From assembly GCF_000419605.1 (NCBI RefSeq), contig NZ_ATTI01000001.1, forward strand, positions 3,630,501 through 3,694,500: a stretch of DNA of 64,000 nt, written 5' to 3'. The notes beneath the pieces were generated by a model, which saw nothing but the letters and a program-made list of their open reading frames with translations, did not search any database and was not told where the DNA came from. The stretch is from Sphingomonas phyllosphaerae 5.2 (GTDB taxonomy: Bacteria > Pseudomonadota > Alphaproteobacteria > Sphingomonadales > Sphingomonadaceae). A program made the position numbers and the translations under genes. Positions 33,668 to 41,744 of the stretch are shown here, one piece after another (the stretch's first letter is position 1; every line of letters starts with the position of its first letter).

Positions 33668-35434
33668 TCAGCCGTGGCTGCGCAGCGCGTCGAGGAACGC
33701 CTGTCCATAAGCGTCGAGCTTACGCTGCCCGATGCCGGCGATCCGCCCCAGCGCGGCGAGCGAGGTGGGCCGAAGCGATGCCATCTCGCGCAACGCGGAA
33801 TCGTGGAAGATGACGTATGGCGGCACGCCGGCCTCCTTGGCCAGTTCGCGCCGGGTGACGCGCAGCGCCTCGAACAACGGATCGTCGACCGGATTGTCGG
33901 CCGCGCTGCCGCGCCGCCGCCGCTCGCGCCGGGGTGGTTCGACCAGCGACAGCACCGATTCGCCTTTCAGCAGCGCGCGGGCGGCGGGGCCGAATTCCAG
34001 TCCACCGTGCGCATTGGTCCGCAGCGCATCCTTGAGCAGCAGCGCCCGGCCGACCGGCTTGAGCATCGCAAGTTCCGCACCCTCGACGATGTTCCAGACC
34101 GACAGTGCCTCATGCCCGTTCATCAGGCTGCGTTCGCTCGACTTACCGGTCAGTACCTCCTCGATATAGGTCGCGCCGAACATCTGCCCGGTGCGGAACA
34201 CCGCGGACAGGAACTTGCGCGCCGTCTCGGTGGCATCGATCGCGGCGGGGGGCGACAGGCAATTGTCGCAATTGCCGCATGTCTCCGGCGGGTGCTCGCC
34301 AAAGTGACGAAGCAGGATCGCGCGGCGACATCCCGCAGTTTCGACCAGCGCGCCAAGCGAGGTCAGCCGCTGGCGCTCGCCGGGCTGGCGCGCTTGCTCG
34401 ACCTCGGCGATCCGCTGGCGCGCACGCGCGAAATCCTCGGCGCCCCAGAAGAGGTGTGCGACGGCCGGGTCGCCGTCGCGACCGGCGCGACCGGTCTCCT
34501 GGTAATAGGCCTCGATCGACTTCGGCAGCCCGGCATGCGCGACGAAGCGGACGTCGGGCTTGTCGATGCCCATGCCGAACGCGACCGTCGCGCACATGAT
34601 CATGTCCTCGGACGCGACGAAATCGGCCTGGTTCCGCGCCCGCACCGCCGGATCCAGCCCGGCGTGATAGGCACGCACCGGGCGACCGGTGATCTGCGCC
34701 AGCTGCGCAGCGAGCTTCTCGGTGGCGGCGCGGGTCTGGACGTAGACGATGCCCGGTCCGGGCGTGTCGCGCACGACGTCCGCGATCTGGCGCGTGCTGT
34801 TGTCCTTCGGGCGGATAGCGTAGCGGATGTTCGGGCGATCGAAGCCGGCGACGATCATCCCCTCGTGCGGGATGCCGAGCTGTTCGAGGATGTCGGCGCG
34901 GGTGTGCGCGTCGGCGGTGGCCGTCAGCGCGAGTCGCGGCACGTCCGCGAACGTATCAAGCAGCGGGCGCAGCAATCGGTAGTCAGGGCGGAAATCATGC
35001 CCCCACTCGCTGACGCAATGCGCCTCGTCGATCGCGAACAGTGCCGGGCGGCCGCGCGTCAGCAGGTCTCGGAACTCCGCGGTGGAAGCGCGTTCCGGCG
35101 CGACATAGAGCAGGTCGAGCTCACCATCCAGGTAGCGGCCGCGCGTCTCGGCGCGGTTTTCATCGACGCTGGTGAGCGTCGCGGCCCGCAACCCCACGGC
35201 GGTGGCGGCGCGCAGCTGGTCGTGCATCAGTGCGATCAGCGGGCTGACGACGACGCACGTGCCGTCCAGCATCGCGGACGGCAACTGGTAGCACAGCGAC
35301 TTGCCCGCGCCGGTCGGCATCACCGCCAGCGTACGCTCACCCGCCAGCACGCGCGTCACCACCTGCTCCTGCACGCCGCGGAACGCCGGGAAGCCGAAGA
35401 TGCGGTGAAGGTCGGGAAGCGGATCGAGCGCCAT
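33668..35434 (-). CDS. recQ: ATP-dependent DNA helicase RecQ
   Basis: A 3'-5' helicase for recombination repair and restart of forks, 588 residues. The superfamily 2 motifs are clear: motif I MPTGAGKSLCYQLP near 38-51, DEAH box IDEAHCVSEWGHDFRPD near 135-150, then TATADAHTR and the QTGRAGRDG-like ETGRAGRDG. The RecQ zinc site follows (CRRAILLRHFGEHPPETCGNCDNC, shown by positions about 365-388), then a winged-helix and a C-terminal HRDC domain (LRPTSLAALGRIAGIGQRKL). I start at 35434 (MALDPLPDLHRIF). Confidence 0.95.
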   Translation of the reverse strand: MALDPLPDLHRIFGFPAFRGVQEQVVTRVLAGERTLAVMPTGAGKSLCYQLPSAMLDGTCVVVSPLIALMHDQLRAATAVGLRAATLTSVDENRAETRGRYLDGELDLLYVAPERASTAEFRDLLTRGRPALFAIDEAHCVSEWGHDFRPDYRLLRPLLDTFADVPRLALTATADAHTRADILEQLGIPHEGMIVAGFDRPNIRYAIRPKDNSTRQIADVVRDTPGPGIVYVQTRAATEKLAAQLAQITGRPVRAYHAGLDPAVRARNQADFVASEDMIMCATVAFGMGIDKPDVRFVAHAGLPKSIEAYYQETGRAGRDGDPAVAHLFWGAEDFARARQRIAEVEQARQPGERQRLTSLGALVETAGCRRAILLRHFGEHPPETCGNCDNCLSPPAAIDATETARKFLSAVFRTGQMFGATYIEEVLTGKSSERSLMNGHEALSVWNIVEGAELAMLKPVGRALLLKDALRTNAHGGLEFGPAARALLKGESVLSLVEPPRRERRRRGSAADNPVDDPLFEALRVTRRELAKEAGVPPYVIFHDSALREMASLRPTSLAALGRIAGIGQRKLDAYGQAFLDALRSHG

Positions 35435-35540
35435 GTGCGCGGCTGCACCTAGGCGTGCGGTGGCGCGCGCGCAACCACGCCTGCGGAACGCGGGCGGCGG
35501 TGGCGCGTAGTGCGCAGACCTTGTCCAGCGAAAGATCGCG

Positions 35541-35711
35541 ATGCGCGTCCGGCCCAATCTCGCCCTGTTCACCTTCGCCACCGCCACGATCCTGACCGGG
35601 TGCGAGCGCCGCACGCCGGAGAGCGAGAACCGCGCGGACACTAACCGCCCGATCGCGCCCGCCGCGAGAGGCGTCGACGCGCCGCCCGAAGCGCCGGCAG
35701 CGCCACGATGA
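35541..35711 (+). CDS. small lipoprotein, 56 residues
   Basis: Short gene starting MRVRPNLALFTFA with a lipobox (ILTGCE, Cys near residue 21) and a hydrophilic Pro/Ala-rich tail. Such tiny lipoproteins often act as envelope tethers, but the function is unknown. Its stop overlaps the start of the GNAT gene (ATGA, 35708-35711), so it is translationally coupled to it. I see a weak AAAGA upstream. It is divergent from recQ. Confidence 0.55.
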   Translation: MRVRPNLALFTFATATILTGCERRTPESENRADTNRPIAPAARGVDAPPEAPAAPR

Positions 35712-35986
35712 GCGTCGAACGCGTCCGCGACAACCGCTCCGAACAGGAGTTCACGCTGGCGGTCGGCAACTATCGCGCCGTCGCGGCCTATCAGCTGGAG
35801 GGCGACACGATCGTCTTCACCCACACGCTGGTGCCGCCGGAGATCGAGGGGCGCGGTGTGGGAAGCAAGTTGATTGGCGGGGCGCTGGATCTGGTGCGCG
35901 ACCGCGGACTGAGGGTCGTGCCGCAATGCCCGTTCGTGCGGGCGTATATAGAGAAGCACCCCGAGATGCGGGACTTGCTGGCGTAG
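35708..35986 (+). CDS. small GNAT-like N-acetyltransferase (COG2388 type)
   Basis: A 92-residue single-domain acetyltransferase of the YidJ/COG2388 class. The pattern FTHTLVPPEIEGRGVGSKLI (near 38-57) contains the acetyl-CoA binding GRGVGSKL loop, followed by VVPQCPFVRAYIEKHPE near the C-terminus, which is highly typical. The substrate is unknown. It overlaps the upstream small lipoprotein gene by 4 bases. Confidence 0.88.
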   Translation: MSVERVRDNRSEQEFTLAVGNYRAVAAYQLEGDTIVFTHTLVPPEIEGRGVGSKLIGGALDLVRDRGLRVVPQCPFVRAYIEKHPEMRDLLA

Positions 35987-36075
35987 GTCGCCGATCGTCG
36001 GGCGCCGGCCGGATGCTGTTTCCCGAAGCGAGCCGACCGACGCCAGCTTGCGTCACCCACGTCCTTCCGTCTGTA

Positions 36076-36134
36076 CCCCGGCTCTCGCCGGGGTTCGAGC
36101 GTGTGCGACGCTTCCCCCGGCTTGGCGCCGGGGG
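36076..36134. repeat. two strong hairpins between convergent genes
   Basis: CCCCGGC/GCCGGGG at 36076-36093 and CCCCCGGC/GCCGGGGG at 36114-36134. They lie between the GNAT and M3 peptidase stops and resemble the hairpins in the pheS-pheT gap. They probably serve as a bidirectional terminator or as a remnant repeat. Confidence 0.55.
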
Positions 36135-36152
36135 TCGCGTTAGTCCGATCGC

Positions 36153-38318
36153 TTACTTCGCCGCGATGCGCGAGCCGTCGGCGTTGATGCCGAGGTCGTG
36201 GAGCAACGGCGCGACTTCGGGGTCCTTGCCGTTGAAGGCGCGGAACATCGGGGCGTATTCCTCAGTATGGCCCTTCGACAGGATCATGTCGCGGAAGCGC
36301 TGGCCGTTCGCGCGCGTCAGGCCGCCGTGGTTCTCGAACCACGCATAGGCGTTGGCGTCGAGCATCTTGGTCCACTGATACGCATAGTAACCGGCCGAAT
36401 AGCCGTTGCCCCAGATGTGCAGGAAGTAGCTGGAGCGGTAGCGCGGCGGCACGTCGTCGGTGTCGAGCCCGGTCGCGGCGAGCGCCTGCTTCTCGAACGC
36501 GGCGACGTCCTGTCGCCCGGCCGTCGCGGGCAGCGAGTGCCAGCTCATGTCGAGTTCGGCGGCGGCCAGCGCCTGACCGAAGGTGCTACCGGAGTCGAAG
36601 GTCGCAGCGCGCTTGATCTTGGCGACCAGTTCGGGCGGGATCACCTTGCCCTCGCGGTTCACCGCATAATGCGGCAGCACCTTCGGATCGAGCGCCCAAT
36701 GCTCGTTGAACTGCGACGGGAACTCGACGAAGTCGCGCGCGGTGTTGGTGCCGGACACCGACGGATAGGTCTGGTTCGCGAACAGCCCGTGCAGCGCGTG
36801 GCCGAATTCGTGGAACATCGTCGTGACGTCATCGAACGTGATGAGCCCCGGCTGGCCCGGCGCCGGCTTCGTGAAATTGCCGACGTTGTAGATCACCGGC
36901 TTGGTGCCAAGCAGCTTGGACTGATTGACGAAGTTCGACATCCACGCGCCGCCGTTCTTGTTGTCGCGCTTCCAGTAATCGAAATACATCAGCCCGATCG
37001 GCGTCCCATTCTCCTCGGACACCTCATACACCATGACGTCGGGCTGATAGACGGGCAGATCGGTACGGCGCTTGAACGTGATGCCGTACAGCTGGTTGGC
37101 GGCGTAGAAGACGCCGTCGGTCAGCACCTTGTCGATCTCGAAATACGGCTTCAGCTCGTCCTGGTTCAGGTCGTACTTCGCCTTGCGCAGCTTTTCGGAA
37201 TAGAAATCCCAATCCCACGGCTTGAGCACGAAGTCGTCGCCCTCGGCCTTGATCTGCGCCTGAAGCTCGGCGGCCTCACGGCGCTGCTCGGCACCGACCG
37301 GCTTGCCGAGCTGCTGCATGAAGCCGAGCGCCGTGGCAGGATTCTTCGCCATCTGGTCGGCGAGCACGTAATCGGCCCAGGTCGGGAAGCCGAGCAGCTT
37401 CGCCTTCTGCGCGCGCAGTTCGGCGAGTTCCGCGATCGTCGCGCGCGTGTCGTTCGCGTCGCCCTTTTCGGCGCGTGTCCAGCCGGCGTTGAACAACGCC
37501 TCACGCGTGGCGCGATCTGTCAGAGCGGCGAGCGCCGGCTGCTGCGTGGTGTTCTGGAGCGTGAGCACGAACTTGCCCGGCATCCCGCGGTCCTTGGCGG
37601 CGCCGGCCGCAGCCACGATCTCCGCCTCCGACAGCCCGGCCAGCTTCGCGCGGTCGTCGACGACCAGCGCGCCGGCCTTGGCGGCGGCGAGCAGCTTCTG
37701 CTGGAATGCGGTTTCGAGCGTCGAGAGCTGCGCGTTGAGCGCGCTCAGCTTCGTCTTGTCGGCGGGCGAGAGCTGCGCACCGGCGTGGACCATGTTCTCG
37801 TAGGTGAGCGTGAGCACCTGCAATTGCTCGGGCGTCAGCTGGAGCGTGGTGCGCGCATCGTAGAGCATCTTCACGCGCGCGAAGAGCTGCGGGTTCAGCT
37901 GGATCGCGTCCTGATGCGCGGCGAACTTCGGCGCGAGCACTTCCTGCGTCTTTTGCAGGACGTCGTTGGTGTTGGCGCCGACCACCCCGTAAAAGGCGAG
38001 CGCGGCACGCTCCAGCAGGCGCCCCGAGCGCTCCAGCGCCGCGATCGTGTTGTCGAAGGTCGGCGCGGAACGTACGCGAACGATGTTGTTTACCTCGGCA
38101 CGCTGTTCGGCCATCCCGGCCTCGAGCGCAGGCTGGTAATCGGCGTCCTTGATACGGTCGAACGGCGGCGCCGCGAACGGCAGCGTACTGGGGGCGGCGA
38201 ACGGATTGCTTGCAGGAAGCGTCGCGGACGTTGGCACGGCGGGGGTTTGGGCGGCGGCGGGAACGGCGGCAGTGGTCGTCAATGCCGTCAGCACGACGGC
38301 AGCAAAGGACAGACGCAT
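36153..38318 (-). CDS. exported M3-family peptidyl-dipeptidase (Dcp-like)
   Basis: A zinc metallopeptidase of family M3, 721 residues, that removes dipeptides from peptide C-termini as Dcp does or cleaves oligopeptides. A signal peptide is evident (AVVLTALTTTAAVPAAAQT, cleavage near residue 24), so it works in the periplasm or outside the cell. The zinc motif TTMFHEFGHALHGLFA is near residue 500 with the downstream Glu in VEFPSQFNEHW. The C-terminus contains GYSAGYYAYQWTKM, characteristic of Dcp. It probably salvages peptides; no transporter is linked. Confidence 0.93.
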   Translation of the reverse strand: MRLSFAAVVLTALTTTAAVPAAAQTPAVPTSATLPASNPFAAPSTLPFAAPPFDRIKDADYQPALEAGMAEQRAEVNNIVRVRSAPTFDNTIAALERSGRLLERAALAFYGVVGANTNDVLQKTQEVLAPKFAAHQDAIQLNPQLFARVKMLYDARTTLQLTPEQLQVLTLTYENMVHAGAQLSPADKTKLSALNAQLSTLETAFQQKLLAAAKAGALVVDDRAKLAGLSEAEIVAAAGAAKDRGMPGKFVLTLQNTTQQPALAALTDRATREALFNAGWTRAEKGDANDTRATIAELAELRAQKAKLLGFPTWADYVLADQMAKNPATALGFMQQLGKPVGAEQRREAAELQAQIKAEGDDFVLKPWDWDFYSEKLRKAKYDLNQDELKPYFEIDKVLTDGVFYAANQLYGITFKRRTDLPVYQPDVMVYEVSEENGTPIGLMYFDYWKRDNKNGGAWMSNFVNQSKLLGTKPVIYNVGNFTKPAPGQPGLITFDDVTTMFHEFGHALHGLFANQTYPSVSGTNTARDFVEFPSQFNEHWALDPKVLPHYAVNREGKVIPPELVAKIKRAATFDSGSTFGQALAAAELDMSWHSLPATAGRQDVAAFEKQALAATGLDTDDVPPRYRSSYFLHIWGNGYSAGYYAYQWTKMLDANAYAWFENHGGLTRANGQRFRDMILSKGHTEEYAPMFRAFNGKDPEVAPLLHDLGINADGSRIAAK

Positions 38319-38403
38319 CGGAACTCCTCGGGAACATTACCTGCGCGCGGTGATGCACCCGCGCGCAGGCTGGGGCAAGATGGCTGCCCTATTCCGAGGC
38401 CGC

Positions 38404-38589
38404 TCAGTCTACCGCGTCCTTCACCTTCTTGCCGGCGAGCACCCCGAGCACGAGAAAGATCAGGAACAACGCCAGTGCGATGAAGAACAGGATTTTCGCG
38501 ATACCGACGAACGCGCCGCCGATGCCGCCGAAGCCGAGCGCACCGAGCAACAGCCCGGCGACGAGGAAGATGACAGCGAGTTTCAACAT
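38404..38589 (-). CDS. DUF1328-like small membrane protein
   Basis: A 61-residue membrane protein with two hydrophobic segments ([20 protein letters not shown] and [20 protein letters not shown]), starting MLKL at 38589. The length, the two helices and the [19 protein letters not shown] core match DUF1328 (YtjA-type) proteins, whose function is unknown and which are often stress-induced. Its neighbour 31 bases upstream is dps, on the same strand, which fits a stress setting. Confidence 0.85.
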   Translation of the reverse strand: MLKLAVIFLVAGLLLGALGFGGIGGAFVGIAKILFFIALALFLIFLVLGVLAGKKVKDAVD

Positions 38590-38620
38590 CGACGGCACTC
38601 CATACGAAGATCGACCAGCA

Positions 38621-39118
38621 TCAGCCCTTGCGGCTGGCCTCGAACAGGAACCATGCGCGCTCCTCGGCCTGGTCGGTCCATTCGTCGACGATACCGCTGG
38701 TTGCGTTGTCGCCAGCATCCTCCGACGCGCGCTTCACGTCGCGGAAACGCTCGACCAGCGTCAGATTGTCGTCACGCAACTCCGCCAGCATGTCGGCGGC
38801 GTTCACGAACTCTCGATCGTTGTCCTTGATCGACTGGCGGCGCGAGATGTCGCCGATCGACCGAAGCGTGGTGTTGCCGGTCTTGCGCACACGCTCGGCA
38901 ATCGCGTCCGTCACGCCGAGGATCTGCGCGGCCTGATCGTCGAGCAGCAGGTGATAGTCGCGGAAATGCGGACCGCTCACGTGCCAATGAAAGTTCTTGG
39001 TTTTTAGGTAAAGCGCATAGCTGTCAGCCAGCGAGGCGTTCAGCGCATCGGCGACGGTGCGCGTGTCGTTGCGCGCCAGATCGGTCGGCGTATCAAGGGC
39101 GGGGTTGGTCTCGGTCAC
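38621..39118 (-). CDS. dps: Dps family DNA-binding/ferritin-like protein
   Basis: Forms a hollow 12-mer that stores iron and protects DNA during starvation and peroxide stress. The 165 residues include the ferroxidase half-sites [18 protein letters not shown] (near 40-57) and [10 protein letters not shown] with the conserved Asp/Glu pattern. The N-terminus is short and only mildly basic, so DNA binding is not obvious. A DUF1328 gene follows 31 bases later. A role in stationary-phase protection is inferred from the family. Confidence 0.93.
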   Translation of the reverse strand: MTETNPALDTPTDLARNDTRTVADALNASLADSYALYLKTKNFHWHVSGPHFRDYHLLLDDQAAQILGVTDAIAERVRKTGNTTLRSIGDISRRQSIKDNDREFVNAADMLAELRDDNLTLVERFRDVKRASEDAGDNATSGIVDEWTDQAEERAWFLFEASRKG

Positions 39119-39197
39119 GTTTCGCTCCGTGCAGAACAGGTGTCGGGAGCGTAACGGTTATCGCACGGATTGGCTCCCGCGCGGAAGGAAGGGCCGA

Positions 39198-39455
39198 TCA
39201 GGCGGCGCGGCGCTCTTCGGCGACCGCTTCGCCCAGCAATTGAAGCCAGCGATGAACCGGCACCCCGCGCTCGCCTTTGGCCAGCGCCATCCGCAGCCGA
39301 TTCGCAACCGCGACCGCGCCGGGAAGGTGATGATGCTGTGCGAGTGCCTGGATCCGCTCGATATCGGGAGCGAGACGCGACGGGCCGGCACGCCATTCGA
39401 TCGCAGCGATTCGCGCCGTCAGCTCGGCGCGGGCGGTAATGATATCGTCGTGCAT
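39198..39455 (-). CDS. hypothetical protein, 85 residues
   Basis: A small soluble helical protein starting MHDDIITARAELTARIAA. It is rich in Ala, Arg and Leu (LAPDIERIQALAQHHHLPGA). No family recognised. The ATG at 39455 sits 13 bases after GAGGAG; a GTG at 39482 would add nine residues. It could be a small regulator or structural protein. Upstream on the opposite strand lies rpmG, about 165 bases away. Confidence 0.55.
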   Translation of the reverse strand: MHDDIITARAELTARIAAIEWRAGPSRLAPDIERIQALAQHHHLPGAVAVANRLRMALAKGERGVPVHRWLQLLGEAVAEERRAA

Positions 39456-39566
39456 GATGACGGGTATCTCCTCGACAGGCACCCTAGAGGCGGCATAGTT
39501 ACCACCTGCTTAAACGCGGCAATGCTTGACTCCGCCGGCTGCTTGCGCCAAGCGCCCTCGCCTGAC

Positions 39567-39588
39567 GCGGCGGAGAAGCCTTCGCCGC
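39567..39588 (+). terminator. intrinsic-terminator hairpin in the rpmG upstream region
   Basis: GCGGCGGAGA and its partner CCTTCGCCGC region (39567-39588; about 9 bp stem) are followed by ATTTTTCGTTTTC. It ends about 30 bases before the L33 start codon with no rightward gene in front of it, so it may be an attenuator in the rpmG leader rather than the end of another transcript. Confidence 0.6.
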
Positions 39589-39619
39589 ATTTTTCGTTTT
39601 CATTCGCTAGGAACTGGTC

Positions 39620-39787
39620 ATGGCAAAGCCGACCACCGTCAAGATCAAGCTCGTCAGTTCGGCCGACACCGGCTTCTTCTACGTCACGAAGAAGAACCCG
39701 CGCACCAAGACCGAGAAGCTGAGCTTCAACAAGTACGACCCCGTCGTGCGCAAGCACGTCGCGTTCAAGGAAGCCAAGATCAAGTAA
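39620..39787 (+). CDS. rpmG: 50S ribosomal protein L33
   Basis: The 55-residue ribosomal protein begins [20 protein letters not shown] and has the [18 protein letters not shown] core. It lacks the paired CxxC zinc cysteines, which is the usual zinc-independent form in alphaproteobacteria. A terminator-like hairpin lies upstream and another follows at 39870. It probably has its own promoter. Confidence 0.97.
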   Translation: MAKPTTVKIKLVSSADTGFFYVTKKNPRTKTEKLSFNKYDPVVRKHVAFKEAKIK

Positions 39788-39869
39788 GCCGACGGGTCGC
39801 GAGAGCGACCGGAGGTTTACGTGTGACGCACGCCGGGATCCTGGCAAAGGACCCGGCGCAGCGACCTAG

Positions 39870-39897
39870 AGCCGCCCGCGCACCTGCGTCGGTGGCT
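39870..39897 (+). terminator. intrinsic terminator after rpmG
   Basis: AGCCGCC (39870-39876) pairs with GGTGGCT (39891-39897), followed by TTTTCG. A second small hairpin, GGTCGC-GAGA-GCGACC (39795-39810), lies just after the stop codon. Both precede the end of the leftward divK gene. Confidence 0.6.
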
Positions 39898-39905
39898 TTT
39901 TCGCT

Positions 39906-40268
39906 TCATAGCAGTGAGTTGATCGCCGCTATGAACCGCGCCAGTGTGATCGGCTTCGACACATAAGCGTCGGCGCCCGCCGCGCGCAGCCGTTCCTCGT
40001 CCTCGCGCCCCGCATAAGCGGTGACTGCCATGACCGGGATGTGGCGCAACGCCGGGTCGGCCTTGAACTGCACCAGCAACTCGTAACCGGTGACATGCGG
40101 CATCTGGATGTCCATGACGACGAGATCGGGGGCGAAGGCGCGCGCACGCTCCACCGCCTCGCGTCCGTCGCGTACCGGCTCCACGGCGAAGTCGTGCGCC
40201 CTGAGCAGGTCGCAGAACAACTTCAGGTTGAGTTCGTTGTCCTCGACAACGATCACTCTTTTTGCCAC
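39906..40268 (-). CDS. divK: DivK-type single-domain response regulator
   Basis: A 120-residue receiver domain without an output domain. It matches DivK closely: VAKRVIVVEDNELNLKLFCD at the start, phospho-acceptor Asp in LVVMDIQMPHVTG (near residue 53), AVTAYAG and VSKPI with the conserved Lys. DivK acts with the PleC/DivJ kinases to control CtrA and cell division in alphaproteobacteria. It starts with GTG at 40266-40268; the extended frame upstream lacks family similarity. It is divergent from a DUF3572 gene with only 37 bases between start codons, so the promoters overlap. Confidence 0.93.
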   Translation of the reverse strand: MAKRVIVVEDNELNLKLFCDLLRAHDFAVEPVRDGREAVERARAFAPDLVVMDIQMPHVTGYELLVQFKADPALRHIPVMAVTAYAGREDEERLRAAGADAYVSKPITLARFIAAINSLL

Positions 40269-40305
40269 GCGACGGGAACTCCCAATTGCTCGGCGATAGT
40301 AGATA

Positions 40306-40584
40306 ATGGCGCGATACGATACAAACACGGATCACGCCGCGGCGATAGCGCTCGAAGCTCTGTCCTTCGTTCTTAACGAACCGTTACGAGCGGAGCGCTT
40401 TATCGACATAACGGGGCTTACGCCTGACAACCTGCGAGGGAGGCTGAATGATCCGGCGACGCTTGCGGCGATTCTCGCGTTCCTTGAGGGGCATGAGCCG
40501 GACCTGCTCGCCTGTGCCGACTCGACCGGCCACACCCCCGAGGCGCTGGTTGCGGCACGCGGCATGCTGGAGCAGGCGGCGTGA
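40306..40584 (+). CDS. DUF3572 family protein
   Basis: A small 92-residue helical protein with ERFIDITGLTPDNLRGRLND near 30-50 and an acidic helix LACADSTGHTPEAL near the C-terminus, as in DUF3572, which is nearly restricted to alphaproteobacteria. Function unknown. It is the first gene of a rightward run: the HAD-like gene starts at 40581 and overlaps it by 4 bases. Confidence 0.82.
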   Translation: MARYDTNTDHAAAIALEALSFVLNEPLRAERFIDITGLTPDNLRGRLNDPATLAAILAFLEGHEPDLLACADSTGHTPEALVAARGMLEQAA

Positions 40585-41210
40585 CGCGCGCGCTGCTGAT
40601 CTGCGATTGCGACGAGGTGCTGTTGCACATGGTCCGCCACTTCGCCGACTGGCTGGGCGAGGCGCATGAGATCGACTTCACGATCGGGACGTGGGAACTG
40701 GCCAAGAGCATGAGACGCCGCGACAGCGACGTGCCGCTGACCCGCGAGGAGATGTTCGGCTACCTCGGCGGCTTCTTCCCCGAGGAGATGCACCGCCAGA
40801 CGCTGGTGCCGCATGCGCAGGCGGCGCTGGCCGCGCTGGCGGAGCGCGCCGACATCGTGATCCTCACCAACCTCGAGGATCATTGCCGCACGCACCGCAT
40901 CGACCAGCTGGCCGGGCACGGCATTGCGCACCGGGTGGAATGCAATCAGGGCGGCAAGGGTGCACCCGTCGCGCGGCTGGTCGCGGAATATGGAAACCCG
41001 GTGACGGTGTTCGTCGACGATCTGCCGCATCACCACGAATCGGTTGCGCAGGAAGCGCCGGGAGTGTGGCGGCTGCACATGGTGTCCGAGCCGCAGCTGT
41101 CACCCGGTGTCCCGCCCTCCCCGTACGCCCATGCGCGCATCGACGACTGGCAGGATGCGCAGGCGTGGATCGCGGCCCGCTTCGACGGCGGGCTTCCCGC
41201 GGAGGCTTGA
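40581..41210 (+). CDS. HAD superfamily hydrolase
   Basis: A 209-residue protein starting (GTG) MTRALLICDCDEVLLHMVRH. The first HAD motif reads DCDEVL, with the nucleophile Asp and the acid/base Asp; the segment ADIVILTNLEDHCR provides the motif II Thr and the later TVFVDDLPHHHESV gives the acidic motif IV. The cap is small. The family is a phosphatase-like class of unknown substrate, conserved in alphaproteobacteria. It is translationally coupled to the DUF3572 gene and precedes RidA by 32 bases. Confidence 0.85.
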   Translation: MTRALLICDCDEVLLHMVRHFADWLGEAHEIDFTIGTWELAKSMRRRDSDVPLTREEMFGYLGGFFPEEMHRQTLVPHAQAALAALAERADIVILTNLEDHCRTHRIDQLAGHGIAHRVECNQGGKGAPVARLVAEYGNPVTVFVDDLPHHHESVAQEAPGVWRLHMVSEPQLSPGVPPSPYAHARIDDWQDAQAWIAARFDGGLPAEA

Positions 41211-41242
41211 CCGCCCGGGCCCGCAGACGGCAAGCATCGCGG

Positions 41243-41713
41243 ATGACCGACCGTATCGATCGCGCCCTGCAAGAGCTGGGCCTCACGCTGCCGAAGGCGG
41301 CCGCGCCCATCGCCGCCTATGTCCCCGTCGTCGAGGCGGGCGGGCTGCTCCACGTTTCCGGGCAATTGCCGTTCAAGGACGGCGCGGTGATCACCGGGCG
41401 GCTGGGCGATGGCGTGTCGATCGAGGATGGGCAGGCCGCGGCGCAGGCATGCGCCTTGATGGTGGTCGCACAGGTGAAGGCGCATCTCGGCAACCTGCAG
41501 CGCGTGACGCGCGTCGTGAAATTGGGCGTGTTCGTCAATTCGACCGCCGATTTCACGGATCACCCCAAGGTGGCGAACGGCGCGTCGGAACTGATGGCCA
41601 AGCTGTTCGGCGACGCGGGCAAGCATGCCCGCGCGGCGGTCGGCGTCGCGGCGCTGCCGCTGGGGGCCGCGGTGGAGGTGGATGCCATCGTGGAGGTCGG
41701 GCCGGCCCTTTGA
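41243..41713 (+). CDS. RidA (YjgF/UK114) family protein
   Basis: A 156-residue Rid protein. RidA removes reactive enamine/imine intermediates formed by PLP enzymes; this longer variant (IPSP/Rid7-like) has a less certain role. It is recognised by [15 protein letters not shown] near 35-49, [22 protein letters not shown] in the middle and the closing [20 protein letters not shown]. The usual active-site Arg lies in the RHARA-like segment (KHARAAVGV). It follows the HAD gene and precedes DUF482, suggesting one transcript. Confidence 0.88.
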   Translation: MTDRIDRALQELGLTLPKAAAPIAAYVPVVEAGGLLHVSGQLPFKDGAVITGRLGDGVSIEDGQAAAQACALMVVAQVKAHLGNLQRVTRVVKLGVFVNSTADFTDHPKVANGASELMAKLFGDAGKHARAAVGVAALPLGAAVEVDAIVEVGPAL

Positions 41714-41744
41714 TCCCGGCCGCCGCATTCCTATCTTCCGCGCG

